The notes below the pieces were generated by a model. The model was not told where the DNA came from and ran no database searches. It saw only the letters and a list, made by a program, of their open reading frames with translations. From Oscillospiraceae bacterium (GTDB taxonomy: Bacteria; Bacillota; Clostridia; Christensenellales; Aristaeellaceae): 64,000 nt of DNA. Of this stretch, positions 20,540 through 30,688 are shown one piece after another (the first letter of the stretch is position 1; every line of letters begins with the position of its first letter). The position numbers and the translations under genes were made by a program. The stretch lies in contig JAIRSO010000066.1 of assembly GCA_031255415.1 (NCBI GenBank), forward strand, positions 24,163 through 88,162, written 5' to 3'.

Positions 20540-21469
20540 ATGAGTCGTATAAGAACCGATCTCGCGCTGGAATCCAGCGCGCTGCAGAACGCGTCGGGGG
20601 AGATCGCGGGCATAGCCATGCGCCAGCAGCAATACGGACAGGTGATGGAAACCGTCGTTGAGATTATCAACGAGCAAGGCGCGAAGATACTGGGTCGCGC
20701 GGTGGGGCGGTATGTGACGCTGGCGTGCGGCGCGCTGTCGGCGGACGAGGTGGAGCCGCGCGATATATTGGTGTCGCGGCTGCGCCAGACGATAACGTCC
20801 ATGATCCCAGACTGCGGCGACGTGCTGGTGATAGGGCTGGGCAACAGGAGGATCACCGCCGACTCGCTGGGGCCGAAGGTGATAGACCGGGTTATAGTTA
20901 CCCGGCATATGCGCGAACAAACGCCGCAGAACTTGAAAGGCCGCTTGCGGTCGGTCAGCGCGGTCGCGCCGGGCGTGCTGGGCGTGACGGGAGTGGAGAC
21001 TGCGGAGGTGGTTCGCGGCATCGTGGAGCATATCAATCCGTGCGCGGTGATCGCGATAGACGCGCTCGCCGCGCGCGAGACACAGCGTATCTGCACGACG
21101 GTGCAGATCGCGGATACAGGCATCGATCCAGGATCGGGGATAGGCAACCACCGCATGGCGCTTAATCGAGAGACGCTGGGCGTGCCGGTAGTGGCGCTGG
21201 GCGTGCCGATGGTGGTATACGCCGCGACGATCGCCAGGGACGCGCTGTCGTTGCTGGCGGGGGATTTGGGTTTTGATTGCGATAAGCACGCGCAGGCGCT
21301 GGACGCGCTGGTGCAGCGGGTAGTGGATGAGCAGTTGGGGGACATGGTGGTAACGCCGCGCGAGGTGGATGAACGCGTGGAGAACATAGCCGAGGCTGTC
21401 GCGCTAGGCATTAATAAGGCTCTTCAGCCCGATCTGCATGAGGACGAGATCCCGCTGCTGATGCATTAG
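20540..21469 (+). CDS. gpr: GPR endopeptidase (spore germination protease)
   Basis: IRTDLALESSAL, VLVIGLGNRRITADSLGPKV, DTGIDPGSGIGNHR. Confidence 0.95.
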   Translation: MSRIRTDLALESSALQNASGEIAGIAMRQQQYGQVMETVVEIINEQGAKILGRAVGRYVTLACGALSADEVEPRDILVSRLRQTITSMIPDCGDVLVIGLGNRRITADSLGPKVIDRVIVTRHMREQTPQNLKGRLRSVSAVAPGVLGVTGVETAEVVRGIVEHINPCAVIAIDALAARETQRICTTVQIADTGIDPGSGIGNHRMALNRETLGVPVVALGVPMVVYAATIARDALSLLAGDLGFDCDKHAQALDALVQRVVDEQLGDMVVTPREVDERVENIAEAVALGINKALQPDLHEDEIPLLMH

Positions 21470-21612
21470 CGGGGGAAGGGAGGAGCGCGCCTTTGCCGCG
21501 AAACGGCGCAGGCGCGTCCTTTTCGGCAGCCGCTCGCCAATTTCAGGTCTAACCGCGGAGCGCCTCGCATATACTGATACATCATGCTGAGCGTTTATAT
21601 CGAACAACCGTC

Positions 21613-22674
21613 TTGCGGAAAGATTCATATATGAAACGCCGAAACTCCGATCCGCTCACACGCTGGGACGCTGTGCGCATACTCGCGGCTGCGGCGCTGT
21701 GCGTTGCGGCTGTGTTCGCGTTCCGCGACCAGGGAGGATTCTCTCCGGGCGCGATCCTTCCCGACTGGGGCTTGAACGGCGATCCAGCCGAGTCGGCAGC
21801 CGCCTCGGACGGCGCGTCCGGCTATCTATCGGAGGACATGACCGTATTGTCGGACGGCGCGTCCGTCGCGGAGCCTACGCCCTCGCCGCCCCCGTCCGTC
21901 AGGCTGAACCTGCTCGATCCGGAGGATAACGTCGCGCTGCAAGACCCGGCTGGCGAGCACTACGGTTCCGACTCGCCCGAGGCTAGCGAGGTCGTGCCGG
22001 AAAACGATCTGCGCATCGACACCATCATCCGCAAGCGCGAAGGCGCGCTTCGCGTGCTGATCTACCATACCCACACCGAGGAGGCTTACACGCCCACCCC
22101 GGACTACACCTACCGCACCCACGGCGAATGGCACACGCAGAATCTATCGTGCTCGATCGCGCGGGTGGGAGAGGAACTGGCGTTCATCCTATCGGAGGAA
22201 TACGGCTGGGAGGTCGCGCACGAAACGACCGACTTCGAGCCGCCCGACTTCGACACGGCTTACACCCGATCTCTGCAGGGAGTCGCCGCGTACGCCGAGC
22301 GCGGCGAGACGTTCGATCTATATATAGACATGCACCGCGACTCGTATTCAAACGGTTTCGCCAGCAATACGGTCTCCATCGGCGATATCGAGGCCGCGCG
22401 GCTGCGGCTGCTGGTCGGCAAGGGCGGCGATTTTTCCCAGAAACCCGACTGGGAGCGGAATCTCAGTCTCGCGCAGTCCGTCACCGACCGCCTGAACGCT
22501 ATCGCGCCCGATCTAGCCGCGCCCATCTATCTATCGCCGCGCAACCGTTACAATCAACACGTGTCCGTCAACGCGGTACTGATAGAGGTCGGCAACAACC
22601 GCAACACGATGGAGGAGGCGCTGGCGGTCATGCCGTTCCTAGCCGAGGCGCTCGACGCGGTGATGAGCGAATAA
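21613..22674 (+). CDS. spoIIP: Stage II sporulation protein P
   Basis: VLIYHTHTEEAYTP, DLYIDMHRDSYS, NAVLIEVGNNRNTMEEAL. Confidence 0.93.
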   Translation: MRKDSYMKRRNSDPLTRWDAVRILAAAALCVAAVFAFRDQGGFSPGAILPDWGLNGDPAESAAASDGASGYLSEDMTVLSDGASVAEPTPSPPPSVRLNLLDPEDNVALQDPAGEHYGSDSPEASEVVPENDLRIDTIIRKREGALRVLIYHTHTEEAYTPTPDYTYRTHGEWHTQNLSCSIARVGEELAFILSEEYGWEVAHETTDFEPPDFDTAYTRSLQGVAAYAERGETFDLYIDMHRDSYSNGFASNTVSIGDIEAARLRLLVGKGGDFSQKPDWERNLSLAQSVTDRLNAIAPDLAAPIYLSPRNRYNQHVSVNAVLIEVGNNRNTMEEALAVMPFLAEALDAVMSE

Positions 22675-22677
22675 CGA

Positions 22678-24102
22678 TCACCCGGCGGTTGAAGCCCGCG
22701 CGCCGCGCTCGAGCCGCGTCAGCATGCTCCATTGCGTTAACATAAACGTTACGAAACAGGCCGTACTGCCCAGCACATCCGATATAGGCTCCGCGATGAA
22801 CACGCCGGATACGCCCAGCCCGATCCGGGGCAGCAGTAAGGCCATCGGTATCACAATCGCGCCCTTGCGCAGGAACGAGAAAAAGATAGAGTGCTTCGCC
22901 TTGCCCAGCGCGACGAAACCATTCTGGCCGACCATCTGCAGGCTGATGACGAAGAATAACGCGAAATACTGCCGCGCCGAGGCCACGCCCGCGGATATCA
23001 ATTCGGCGTCCTTATTGAACACGCGGATCAGCGCGGCGGGAGCGAACATGGTCGCCGCCCACGCGAGTGTGGTGTATGAGAAACATCCGATCATCAAGAA
23101 CCTCACCGCGCTCTTGACGCGTCCGTATTGTTTCGCGCCGTAGTTGAACCCTATCACGGGCGAGGCGGCCTGTCCGAACCCGGATATGGGCAGCATCACC
23201 GTCTGGCGTATCGAGTTGACCACCGTCATGACCCCGACGTATAGATCGCCGCCGAACAGCGCCAGGGTGCTGTTGAGCGTCAGCTGCACCGCGCTTTCGG
23301 TCAGCGACATAACGAAGTTGCTGAACCCCAGCGATAATATCCGCTTGATCACCGCCGCGTCCGGGCGCATGTCGCGAGGGTTGAGCCTTAGCGTGGTGCG
23401 TCCGCTCGTCAGGAAGCGCATAGCCCACGCCGCGCTGATATACTGGCTGATGACGCTGGCTAGCGCCGCGCCGCGCACGCCCATCCCGAACGCGAATATA
23501 AATAGCGGATCGAGAAGCGTGTTGAGCAGAGCGCCTATCGCGACGGTCAGCATGCCGATTTTCGCGAATCCCTGCATGTTGATGAACGGGTTCATGCCCA
23601 CCGCGACCATGACGGCAGGCGTGCCGATCAGGAATATCGATAAATAAGCGTCGGCATACGGCAGTGTGACGGCGCTCGCTCCGAACGCCGTGAGCACGGT
23701 TCGCTTAATACTGAAGAACAGCGCGGTGCAGATCACGCTGAATAACAGCAGCAGCGTGAACGAGTTGCACATGATCCGCCGCGCGCGGTGGAGGTTGCCA
23801 GCGCCGCGCTCTATCGCGGCCAGCGGCGCGCCTCCGTTTCCCGCCAGCACGGTGAACGCGTTTATCAGGGTAATGATGGGGAAGCATACGCCAAGCCCGG
23901 TCAGAGCGTCGCGACCCGATCCGGGTATGCGTCCGATGTACATCCGATCCACGATGTTATACAGCGCGTTGAGCGTCTGCGCGCATATCAGCGGGAACGC
24001 CATGCGCAGTATCGCGCGCGGTATACTGCCTTGAGAGAAATCGTTGGGATCTTTGCGCGGGGATTCTTCGGTAATGCCGGGTTCGTCTGGTTCTGTCCGC
24101 AT
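22678..24102 (-). CDS. MATE family efflux transporter
   Basis: MYIGRIPGSGRDALTGLGVCFPI; GFGQAASPVIGFNYGA; 12 TM-like pattern. Confidence 0.92.
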   Translation of the reverse strand: MRTEPDEPGITEESPRKDPNDFSQGSIPRAILRMAFPLICAQTLNALYNIVDRMYIGRIPGSGRDALTGLGVCFPIITLINAFTVLAGNGGAPLAAIERGAGNLHRARRIMCNSFTLLLLFSVICTALFFSIKRTVLTAFGASAVTLPYADAYLSIFLIGTPAVMVAVGMNPFINMQGFAKIGMLTVAIGALLNTLLDPLFIFAFGMGVRGAALASVISQYISAAWAMRFLTSGRTTLRLNPRDMRPDAAVIKRILSLGFSNFVMSLTESAVQLTLNSTLALFGGDLYVGVMTVVNSIRQTVMLPISGFGQAASPVIGFNYGAKQYGRVKSAVRFLMIGCFSYTTLAWAATMFAPAALIRVFNKDAELISAGVASARQYFALFFVISLQMVGQNGFVALGKAKHSIFFSFLRKGAIVIPMALLLPRIGLGVSGVFIAEPISDVLGSTACFVTFMLTQWSMLTRLERGARASTAG

Positions 24103-24170
24103 AGGCCACCTCCATTCATAATGCCTTGTCCGTTATTAACAGTATATATCCGCCGTCTATAACGCCTTAT

Positions 24171-25253
24171 CTATAACGCCTTATCTATAATGGCTCCGCC
24201 CAGGCACGTCTCGCCGTCGTAGAACACGACCGACTGGCCTGGCGTGAGCGCGCGCTGTTCTTTGTCCGCTTCCACCGTTAGGCCGTCCGGCTCGACTATG
24301 ACGCGCGCGGGCTGATCATCCTGCCTGTACCGGAATTTCGCGGTACAGCGGAATTCATTAGCCGGAGGCGTTCCATCGATCCATGCCGGATCGACGCACA
24401 GCGCCGCCCTTGAGTATAACTCCGGCGCGTCCGCTCCTTGCGATACCCACAATGTATTATCCTCAAGATCCTTGCCCACGACAAACCATCGCCCCGCGCG
24501 ATCGGACTTCCCGCCGCCGACGCCCAGCCCGCGACGCTGGCCTAGCGTATAGTACATTAATCCGTCGTGCCGCCCTACCGTTTCGCCCGTCGACCGGTCG
24601 CGGATCGAGCCGGGCCGCGCGGGCAGATAGTTTTGCAAAAATTCCTTGAACCGCCTCTCGCCGATGAAACAAACCCCCGTCGAGTCGCGCTTATCCGCGA
24701 CGGGCAAGCCCGCCTCCCTCGCGATGGATCGCACCTGGCTCTTTGTCATCCCTCCGACGGGAAACCGCGCGAACCGCAGCTGTTCGCGCTTGAGCATATA
24801 CAGGAAGTAGCTTTGATCCTTCAACGGATCGAGTCCGCGGAGCAATTCGCCGCGCTCGTTTGTCCGGCAGAAGTGTCCCGTCGCGAGCCCGCCGCCTCCC
24901 GCCTTCAGCGCGTACTCCAGGAAAACCTTGAACTTGATCTCCCGGTTGCACAGCACGTCCGGGTTGGGGGTGCGGCCTTTGCGGAACTCGTCCAGACAGA
25001 GCGCGAACACATTATCCCAGTATTGCCTCGCGAAATTTGCGCTGTAATACGGTATGCCGATACAGTCGCACGCCGCGCGCGCGTCCGCCCAGTCCTGATC
25101 GGACGCGCAATGCCCGTCGGGATCCCGCTCGTCCCAATTCTTCATGAATACGCCGGCGACCGGTATGCCCTCGCGGCGCAGTAACAAAGCCGCGACTGCG
25201 GAGTCCACCCCGCCCGATATCCCGACTATTATGGGTGGCGAGGGGTTAGACAC
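24171..25253 (-). CDS. mnmA: tRNA 2-thiouridine(34) synthase
   Basis: GISGGVDSAVAALLL, TPNPDVLCNREIKF, DSTGVCFIGER, YYTLGQRRGLGVGG. Confidence 0.96.
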   Translation of the reverse strand: MSNPSPPIIVGISGGVDSAVAALLLRREGIPVAGVFMKNWDERDPDGHCASDQDWADARAACDCIGIPYYSANFARQYWDNVFALCLDEFRKGRTPNPDVLCNREIKFKVFLEYALKAGGGGLATGHFCRTNERGELLRGLDPLKDQSYFLYMLKREQLRFARFPVGGMTKSQVRSIAREAGLPVADKRDSTGVCFIGERRFKEFLQNYLPARPGSIRDRSTGETVGRHDGLMYYTLGQRRGLGVGGGKSDRAGRWFVVGKDLEDNTLWVSQGADAPELYSRAALCVDPAWIDGTPPANEFRCTAKFRYRQDDQPARVIVEPDGLTVEADKEQRALTPGQSVVFYDGETCLGGAIIDKAL

Positions 25254-25926
25254 TTAACGTACCGCCTGGCGCGGCGTTAAGCTGGCTGATCGGCGCGCGT
25301 TTGCTCTGATAGGTCTTCCAATCGGGAGAGTAGTCCATATTAGCCTCGTTTCCCCATAGCGTCCAGTTGTCCCGAACGCCCCGCGCGAACAGCTCCAGAT
25401 ACGGCGCGCTGCTGCAATGCTCGATGATGCTGATCGCTTCGTCCTGCTTGCGGGAGTGCTCCCTCTTTTGGGAGCGCAGAAGGTTCACCTGCCTGCGTCC
25501 GGGAGCCAGCGTGCGCGCGTTGCGGCCTTTCACACCGAACAGCAGCAGCTCGGTCACGTTCCTGAAGTAGAAACCCACGCCGCGACCGTCCGGCTCGCCG
25601 TCTTTGCGGACCTTCTCCCACACCAGATTGGATTTGTAATTGAATCCCCATGCCCGCATCACTTCAAGAGCGTCGGGAAGCAGCGCGTTCGGCGCCCATA
25701 GGTACAGATGGCACGGATCGTCGGCCACTTCGGCGACCGGCAGCGCGATGATGTCCCGCAGATTCATTGTGGCGTATCTGTTCAAACGCCTGTGTTCCGG
25801 AGCCATCTTCCCCGTCCTGTTCTGAAACTGCCACGGGGGATCGGCGAGGATGGTTCTGAACCGCCGCCCGTCGCAGAACTTGATCAGGTCGTTTTCCAAA
25901 TGGTAGTTTGGATCGTGAGCGGACAT
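25246..25926 (-). CDS. MT-A70 family DNA adenine methyltransferase
   Basis: TILADPPWQFQNRTGKMAPEHRRLNRYATMNL; DPPW motif; start MSAHDPNYH at 25926. Confidence 0.88.
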   Translation of the reverse strand: MSAHDPNYHLENDLIKFCDGRRFRTILADPPWQFQNRTGKMAPEHRRLNRYATMNLRDIIALPVAEVADDPCHLYLWAPNALLPDALEVMRAWGFNYKSNLVWEKVRKDGEPDGRGVGFYFRNVTELLLFGVKGRNARTLAPGRRQVNLLRSQKREHSRKQDEAISIIEHCSSAPYLELFARGVRDNWTLWGNEANMDYSPDWKTYQSKRAPISQLNAAPGGTLSV

Positions 25927-26360
25927 TATAGCGCCTCCCCGCCCGCGATTGTTTCGGGCGTAACGCCGACTACCAATATCGGACAGCCTCCGTGCCTGCG
26001 GGCTTGCAATCGCGGAATAAGCTTGCCCGTCCAAGTGGTGCTCGCGCCGTATTTCCTCATTATCCCCAACTCCTTGAAAACCGGGTTCAGCCGCGCGCTT
26101 CTGGCTATTATAACGCCGCACGATATGATACCGCATTCATGGAACGCGCGCAGAGCGTATAGATCCCTGTCGAACGTCTGATCCTTGCTGTTCCATTCCA
26201 GGTCGAGCGCTATCCTGTTCTTAACGTAATCTATGTTATGGCTCTCGATGAAGTCGGGTATCATCTTTTCCACGACTTGCGACGACGACCTTACGTGGAG
26301 CTTCACCATCAAGTCGCCCGTTATGCGAACCTCCTGCCAGCCCGGCGCGCCGCCTATCAT
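25926..26360 (-). CDS. Type II restriction endonuclease, BglII/BstYI-like family
   Basis: NIDYVKNRIALDLEWNSKDQTFDRDLYALRAFHECGIISCGVIIARS and KYGASTTWTGKLIPRL; adjacent adenine methylase. Confidence 0.82.
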   Translation of the reverse strand: MIGGAPGWQEVRITGDLMVKLHVRSSSQVVEKMIPDFIESHNIDYVKNRIALDLEWNSKDQTFDRDLYALRAFHECGIISCGVIIARSARLNPVFKELGIMRKYGASTTWTGKLIPRLQARRHGGCPILVVGVTPETIAGGEAL

Positions 26361-27721
26361 GGCCGATCGTCCCCCCGCCCGTCCTCAGTCTCGCGGGGGC
26401 GAGGGCTGGAGTCCAGATGCGCTCTTAGAGCGGCTTCCGTTAATCTAAGCGCGTCGCGCGTGACCTCTTCCACCGATTGGCTCGCGTCGATGAACTTCAC
26501 CCGATCCGGCTCCTCGCGCCCGATCGCCACGAACGCGTCGTACACGCGCGTGAAGAACGCCTCGCCGGCGCGCTCCAGACGATCCAGACGCGTCGCGCTG
26601 CCGCGCCGAAGCAGAGACTCGGCTGGATCCATCAGGAACAACAGCGTCAGATCGGGCACGCACGCGCCTACCGCCATTTCGTTGATCCGCTGAACCCTGC
26701 CAACGCCCAGCTCGCGCCCACCGCCCTGGTACGCGACGGACGAATCCACGAACCGATCGCTTATCACCACCGCGCCTCGAGCCAGCGCCGGGGCTATTAA
26801 CTCGCGCACATGCTGCGCGCGGCTCGCGGCGAACAGATACGCCTCGGCCTCCGCCGTCATGCTCGAGTTCTCGGTATCCTTGAGCAGATCGCGGATCCGT
26901 TCCGTCAGCGGCAATCCGCCCGGCTCGCGCGTCGCCACTACCTCGAAACCCATCCGCTCCAGCCGCTCCGCCAGCATCGGCATTTGGGTGGTCTTGCCGG
27001 AGCCGTCGAGGCCTTCCAGCGTGATGAACAGTCCCTCCGACGATACCTCGCCCCCGCATAACGCGCGCGAGAGCGCGCTTACGTCCTCCGCTACCGCGTC
27101 CGCGCCGGAGCCGATCAATTCCGGACGATCCCCATAACCGTAAAGAACGCCTATCGCGTCGATATGATTCGCTTTAGCCGCGCGCATGTCGTAATGCCGA
27201 TCCCCAACCATCGCGGCGCGGCGGTAGCGCGCGGGCAGCGCAGCCCTTACGATATCGGCCTTATCGTGCTCGCGCTCGTCCAGCTCAACGCCGACCACCG
27301 CGTCGAACATCTCCAGCAGCCCGAAATACTCCAGCACGCGCCGCGCGTACACGGTCGGCTTCGATGTGGCGACGATCAGCGCCGCCCCCGTCGACTTGAG
27401 CCGCCGGAGCAGATGCGGTATACCCGTATACACCCGGTTATTGTATATGCCGTTCACCGTGAAGTCGTCGCGGTACAGCGCGATGCAGTGCTCCACCTGT
27501 TCGCTGGTGAGGTGGGTGTATACCCTCTTGAACGACTCGGATAACGGCGGACCAATGAACGTGCGCAGCGTCTTTACGTCAGGTTGATCCAGACCCATCC
27601 CTTCGATCGCCGCTATGACCGAACCGGTCACGCCGGGATACGAATCGGTGAGGGTGCCGTCCAGGTCGAAGAGTATCGCGTCATATCTGGGAGATGGCAT
27701 AATACAGGCCTCCAAAATCAT
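26357..27721 (-). CDS. tmk: Fusion of HAD-superfamily phosphatase (N-term) and thymidylate kinase (C-term)
   Basis: HAD: AILFDLDGTLTDS...MVGDRHYDM; Tmk: LFITLEGLDGSGKTTQ, REPGG, DRFVDSSVAYQGGGR in one uninterrupted frame. Confidence 0.93.
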   Translation of the reverse strand: MILEACIMPSPRYDAILFDLDGTLTDSYPGVTGSVIAAIEGMGLDQPDVKTLRTFIGPPLSESFKRVYTHLTSEQVEHCIALYRDDFTVNGIYNNRVYTGIPHLLRRLKSTGAALIVATSKPTVYARRVLEYFGLLEMFDAVVGVELDEREHDKADIVRAALPARYRRAAMVGDRHYDMRAAKANHIDAIGVLYGYGDRPELIGSGADAVAEDVSALSRALCGGEVSSEGLFITLEGLDGSGKTTQMPMLAERLERMGFEVVATREPGGLPLTERIRDLLKDTENSSMTAEAEAYLFAASRAQHVRELIAPALARGAVVISDRFVDSSVAYQGGGRELGVGRVQRINEMAVGACVPDLTLLFLMDPAESLLRRGSATRLDRLERAGEAFFTRVYDAFVAIGREEPDRVKFIDASQSVEEVTRDALRLTEAALRAHLDSSPRPRETEDGRGDDRP

Positions 27722-28706
27722 CAGGCTCGTCGGCGACGGTCGCGATCAGCACGATCCGCCGCTCGTCAGCCAGCTCAATATCTACGCCCAGCGCGGCAAG
27801 CCGCCTTTGCGCCTCGAACCCGGTCAGCCCGCGTCCGGTTACGTCCAGTACTATCCGCGTCGGATCGAAAGCCGTTCCGCTCCCGGCGCGCGGATCGACT
27901 ATACCGTCCGGCCATCGCGAAGGGATCATATCTTTCAGCCGCGCGAGCGCGTCCGCGCCGAAGCCGTCCATCCAGTCCCGCGCGCAGTCCAGCGCGGTCA
28001 TGAACAGATACGACGGGCTGGAGGTTTGCGTGCGCGCCAGTATAGCCCGCGCCAGGTCCGGATCCTCTGCGGCGGACATGTGCAGCCACGCGGTTTGACC
28101 GGGGGCGGGCAGCGTCTTGTGCGCGCTCTGCACCCACATGTCCGCGCCGGACAGCCCCGCGCGGACAGGCGAATCCCACCAGTTCCAATGCGCGCCGTGC
28201 GCTTGATCCACCAGCAGCCGCATGCCCAGCCGCCGCGCTTCCTCCGCTATAGGCGCGAGAGGGGTAACGATGCCGTAATAATCCGGCGAGGTGACGAACA
28301 CCGCGCGCGCGTCCGGGTGACGGCGCATCGCGTCCAGCGTCTCGCCCGGATCGATAAACACCGGCTGTATCCCCGCCAGCTTGCACGCGTTCGCCGCGCT
28401 GCGGTGCGCGTTTCGAGGGAGAAGCAGCTTCCCGCCGTCCGGCGCGGCGTACATGACCATCGTCAGTACCCCGGCGGTAGAGCCGTTCGTCAGCATGATC
28501 GTGTGTCCGGCGCGCGCGCTCCTCGCGGCGGCGGACTGCGCGCGGGCGATCGCTCCGGACGGCGCGTACAGGTCGTCCGTGCCGGGTATCTCCGTCAAGT
28601 CGCAGGATATGTCCAGCGGGTATGGCAGAGGCTTGCCCTTGTGTCCGGGCATATGGAAACGCAGCCGCCCGGCGCGCGGTTTTGCCAGTTCGGTCATCGC
28701 GGTCAA
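27681..28706 (-). CDS. Orn/Lys/Arg decarboxylase-family PLP protein
   Basis: RFHMPGHKGKPLPYP...EIPGTDDLYAPSGAI; LLVDQAHGAHW; SAHKTLPAPGQTAWLH. Confidence 0.9.
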   Translation of the reverse strand: MTAMTELAKPRAGRLRFHMPGHKGKPLPYPLDISCDLTEIPGTDDLYAPSGAIARAQSAAARSARAGHTIMLTNGSTAGVLTMVMYAAPDGGKLLLPRNAHRSAANACKLAGIQPVFIDPGETLDAMRRHPDARAVFVTSPDYYGIVTPLAPIAEEARRLGMRLLVDQAHGAHWNWWDSPVRAGLSGADMWVQSAHKTLPAPGQTAWLHMSAAEDPDLARAILARTQTSSPSYLFMTALDCARDWMDGFGADALARLKDMIPSRWPDGIVDPRAGSGTAFDPTRIVLDVTGRGLTGFEAQRRLAALGVDIELADERRIVLIATVADEPDDFGGLYYAISQI

Positions 28707-29917
28707 AACATCATCTCGTATGCCGCGGATATAATCGCGCGCGCGATCCTCGCCACCGAGTTAAACGTCGAATCGTCGCATCCGTTGGTCAGCAGCACCA
28801 CGCCGGATTGATCCAAAGGATCAAAGTAGGCTGCGCATATAGCGCCGTAAGCCTTGCCCTGATGCCCGTACATCGTGCGCCCCCTAACGATTACGTCCGT
28901 ATATATATTGAGATCCAGCCCGCGGTTGGTGTCGATGTACACGGAGCCGACCGTGTTCTGAGGCGATCGTATCGCCTCGACGGTGGACTCGTTGAGCACG
29001 CGTATCCCGTTATACGTGCCGTCGCCCATCAGCACTATCAATATCTTCGCCAGGTCGATGGCGCGTATCGACAGCGAGCCCGCCGTGCTGGTGTAATGAT
29101 ACAGCGGATCGTCCACCATATCGCCGTCGGTCAGCGACATGCTGTCCAGCGTCATATCGGGACCGTTGTATATCCTCGCTATCTGAGTGCCCTCGGGCAG
29201 GTTCGGCGTGAAGTACGACGCCGTGATACCCAGTTTGCGGTACATCGTCTCGCACATCCATTCGTCCGCGGTCATGCCTGTGAACAGCTCCACCATCGAG
29301 CCTAACAGCGAGCCGCCGAAGTTCGAGTACGAGTAATACGTGCCGGGCTTGCGTCGCTGGAAGTCGGTGGTCGAGTATTTGCCCGTGAACACGCTCTGCA
29401 GACTGACCGCGTCGCCGTTCAGCGCGCGGTAATAATGCCCTCCGTCCAGCAGCGACGCGGTGTGGGTCATCACCTGGCGGATGGTCACTGGATCGTCGGG
29501 GTAATATGGATTGCGGATAGGGAAGCCGTAGTGGTCGCCGATCTCGTCGTCGAGGTTGAACGCTCCGGTCTCCCACAGGCGCATGAACCCGACCATCGTG
29601 ACCATCTTGGTCAGCGACGCGACGCGGAATAGCGTGTCGTCCGTTACCGGTATGTTCTCGCCGCGATTGGCGCGCCCATAGTTGTATACGTCCATGACGC
29701 GCCCGTCCTTTATCAGCACGACGGACGCGCCTACGGCCTGGTATTCGCGCAGTATCGCCTCGAACCGCGCCATATTGGACGCGTGCGAGGCCGTGCCGTA
29801 CCACGGCAGATCGGAGCCGCGCAGGGATACGCCCGGCGCGGATTGCGCCAGCCCCGAGCCGGACAGTCCCAGCGTTATACACAACGCGAGCGCGATTATC
29901 ACATCAATGCGGCGCAT
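28703..29917 (-). CDS. Serine hydrolase (beta-lactamase family)
   Basis: LFRVASLTKMVT (SxxK), YSYSNFGGSLLG (YxN), signal peptide. Confidence 0.9.
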   Translation of the reverse strand: MRRIDVIIALALCITLGLSGSGLAQSAPGVSLRGSDLPWYGTASHASNMARFEAILREYQAVGASVVLIKDGRVMDVYNYGRANRGENIPVTDDTLFRVASLTKMVTMVGFMRLWETGAFNLDDEIGDHYGFPIRNPYYPDDPVTIRQVMTHTASLLDGGHYYRALNGDAVSLQSVFTGKYSTTDFQRRKPGTYYSYSNFGGSLLGSMVELFTGMTADEWMCETMYRKLGITASYFTPNLPEGTQIARIYNGPDMTLDSMSLTDGDMVDDPLYHYTSTAGSLSIRAIDLAKILIVLMGDGTYNGIRVLNESTVEAIRSPQNTVGSVYIDTNRGLDLNIYTDVIVRGRTMYGHQGKAYGAICAAYFDPLDQSGVVLLTNGCDDSTFNSVARIARAIISAAYEMMF

Positions 29918-30073
29918 ACACCCTCCGTATCATTCAGTTTAACCGATATCGGCGGAGGAATCAAGCGGGAACGGCGAAACCTGGCGTTTGCCGCATGAAT
30001 TCCTGTCGAATGGGGAAATATGCCATCATAGGCCGGATGGATTAATTATATGAAACCATAACGGAGGTGGGCT

Positions 30074-30640
30074 ATGGCTGCGTTCTTAATCACGCTGATT
30101 GCGGTGGGGCTGGCGCCCGTTCGCCTTAGGCTGGAGCTGCGCGTCACGCCGGAGGGACGCGTGCGCGCGCTGGCGGCCTGGGGCGTGTTGTCGAAAGAGT
30201 TCGATATCGGGGATGGCGCGCTGGGGATCAAGTGGCTGGCGGACTTAATCCGGGGGATAGATGATCCACGCCCGTTCATGGCTCTGCCCGCGCTGGCGCG
30301 GATGAACCTGGACGCGCGGCGCGTCAGCGTGCGGTGCAGGCTGGGGGTAGCGGACGCGGCTCAAACCGCGATGCTGTCCGGCGCGGTCTCGATACTGCTG
30401 CGCGCGCTGTGCGGATGGTTCGCGTCGTGGAGCGCTGGCGGGCGCGGCGCGACGGAGCCGGAGGTGGTGGTCACCCCCGTGTTCAACCATCCCGTATTCG
30501 AGCTGATCGCCGCGGTGGAGCTGCGCGCGCGGCTGGGCAAGTTCGCGAACCTGGGGGCTAGATTCGCCGCGAGGCTGCTCTCGCGCGGTATAAATAGGCG
30601 TAAACCTACGCAGATTATAAAGCGAGCGCAAACGGCGTAA
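30074..30640 (+). CDS. DUF2953-like protein
   Basis: Position directly upstream of ytfJ, single TM N-terminus, family-like composition. Confidence 0.55.
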   Translation: MAAFLITLIAVGLAPVRLRLELRVTPEGRVRALAAWGVLSKEFDIGDGALGIKWLADLIRGIDDPRPFMALPALARMNLDARRVSVRCRLGVADAAQTAMLSGAVSILLRALCGWFASWSAGGRGATEPEVVVTPVFNHPVFELIAAVELRARLGKFANLGARFAARLLSRGINRRKPTQIIKRAQTA

Positions 30641-30688
30641 GCGGCGCGTCGAAGCCGCTGGGCGGTATTGGAAAGGAAGGATTCACAA

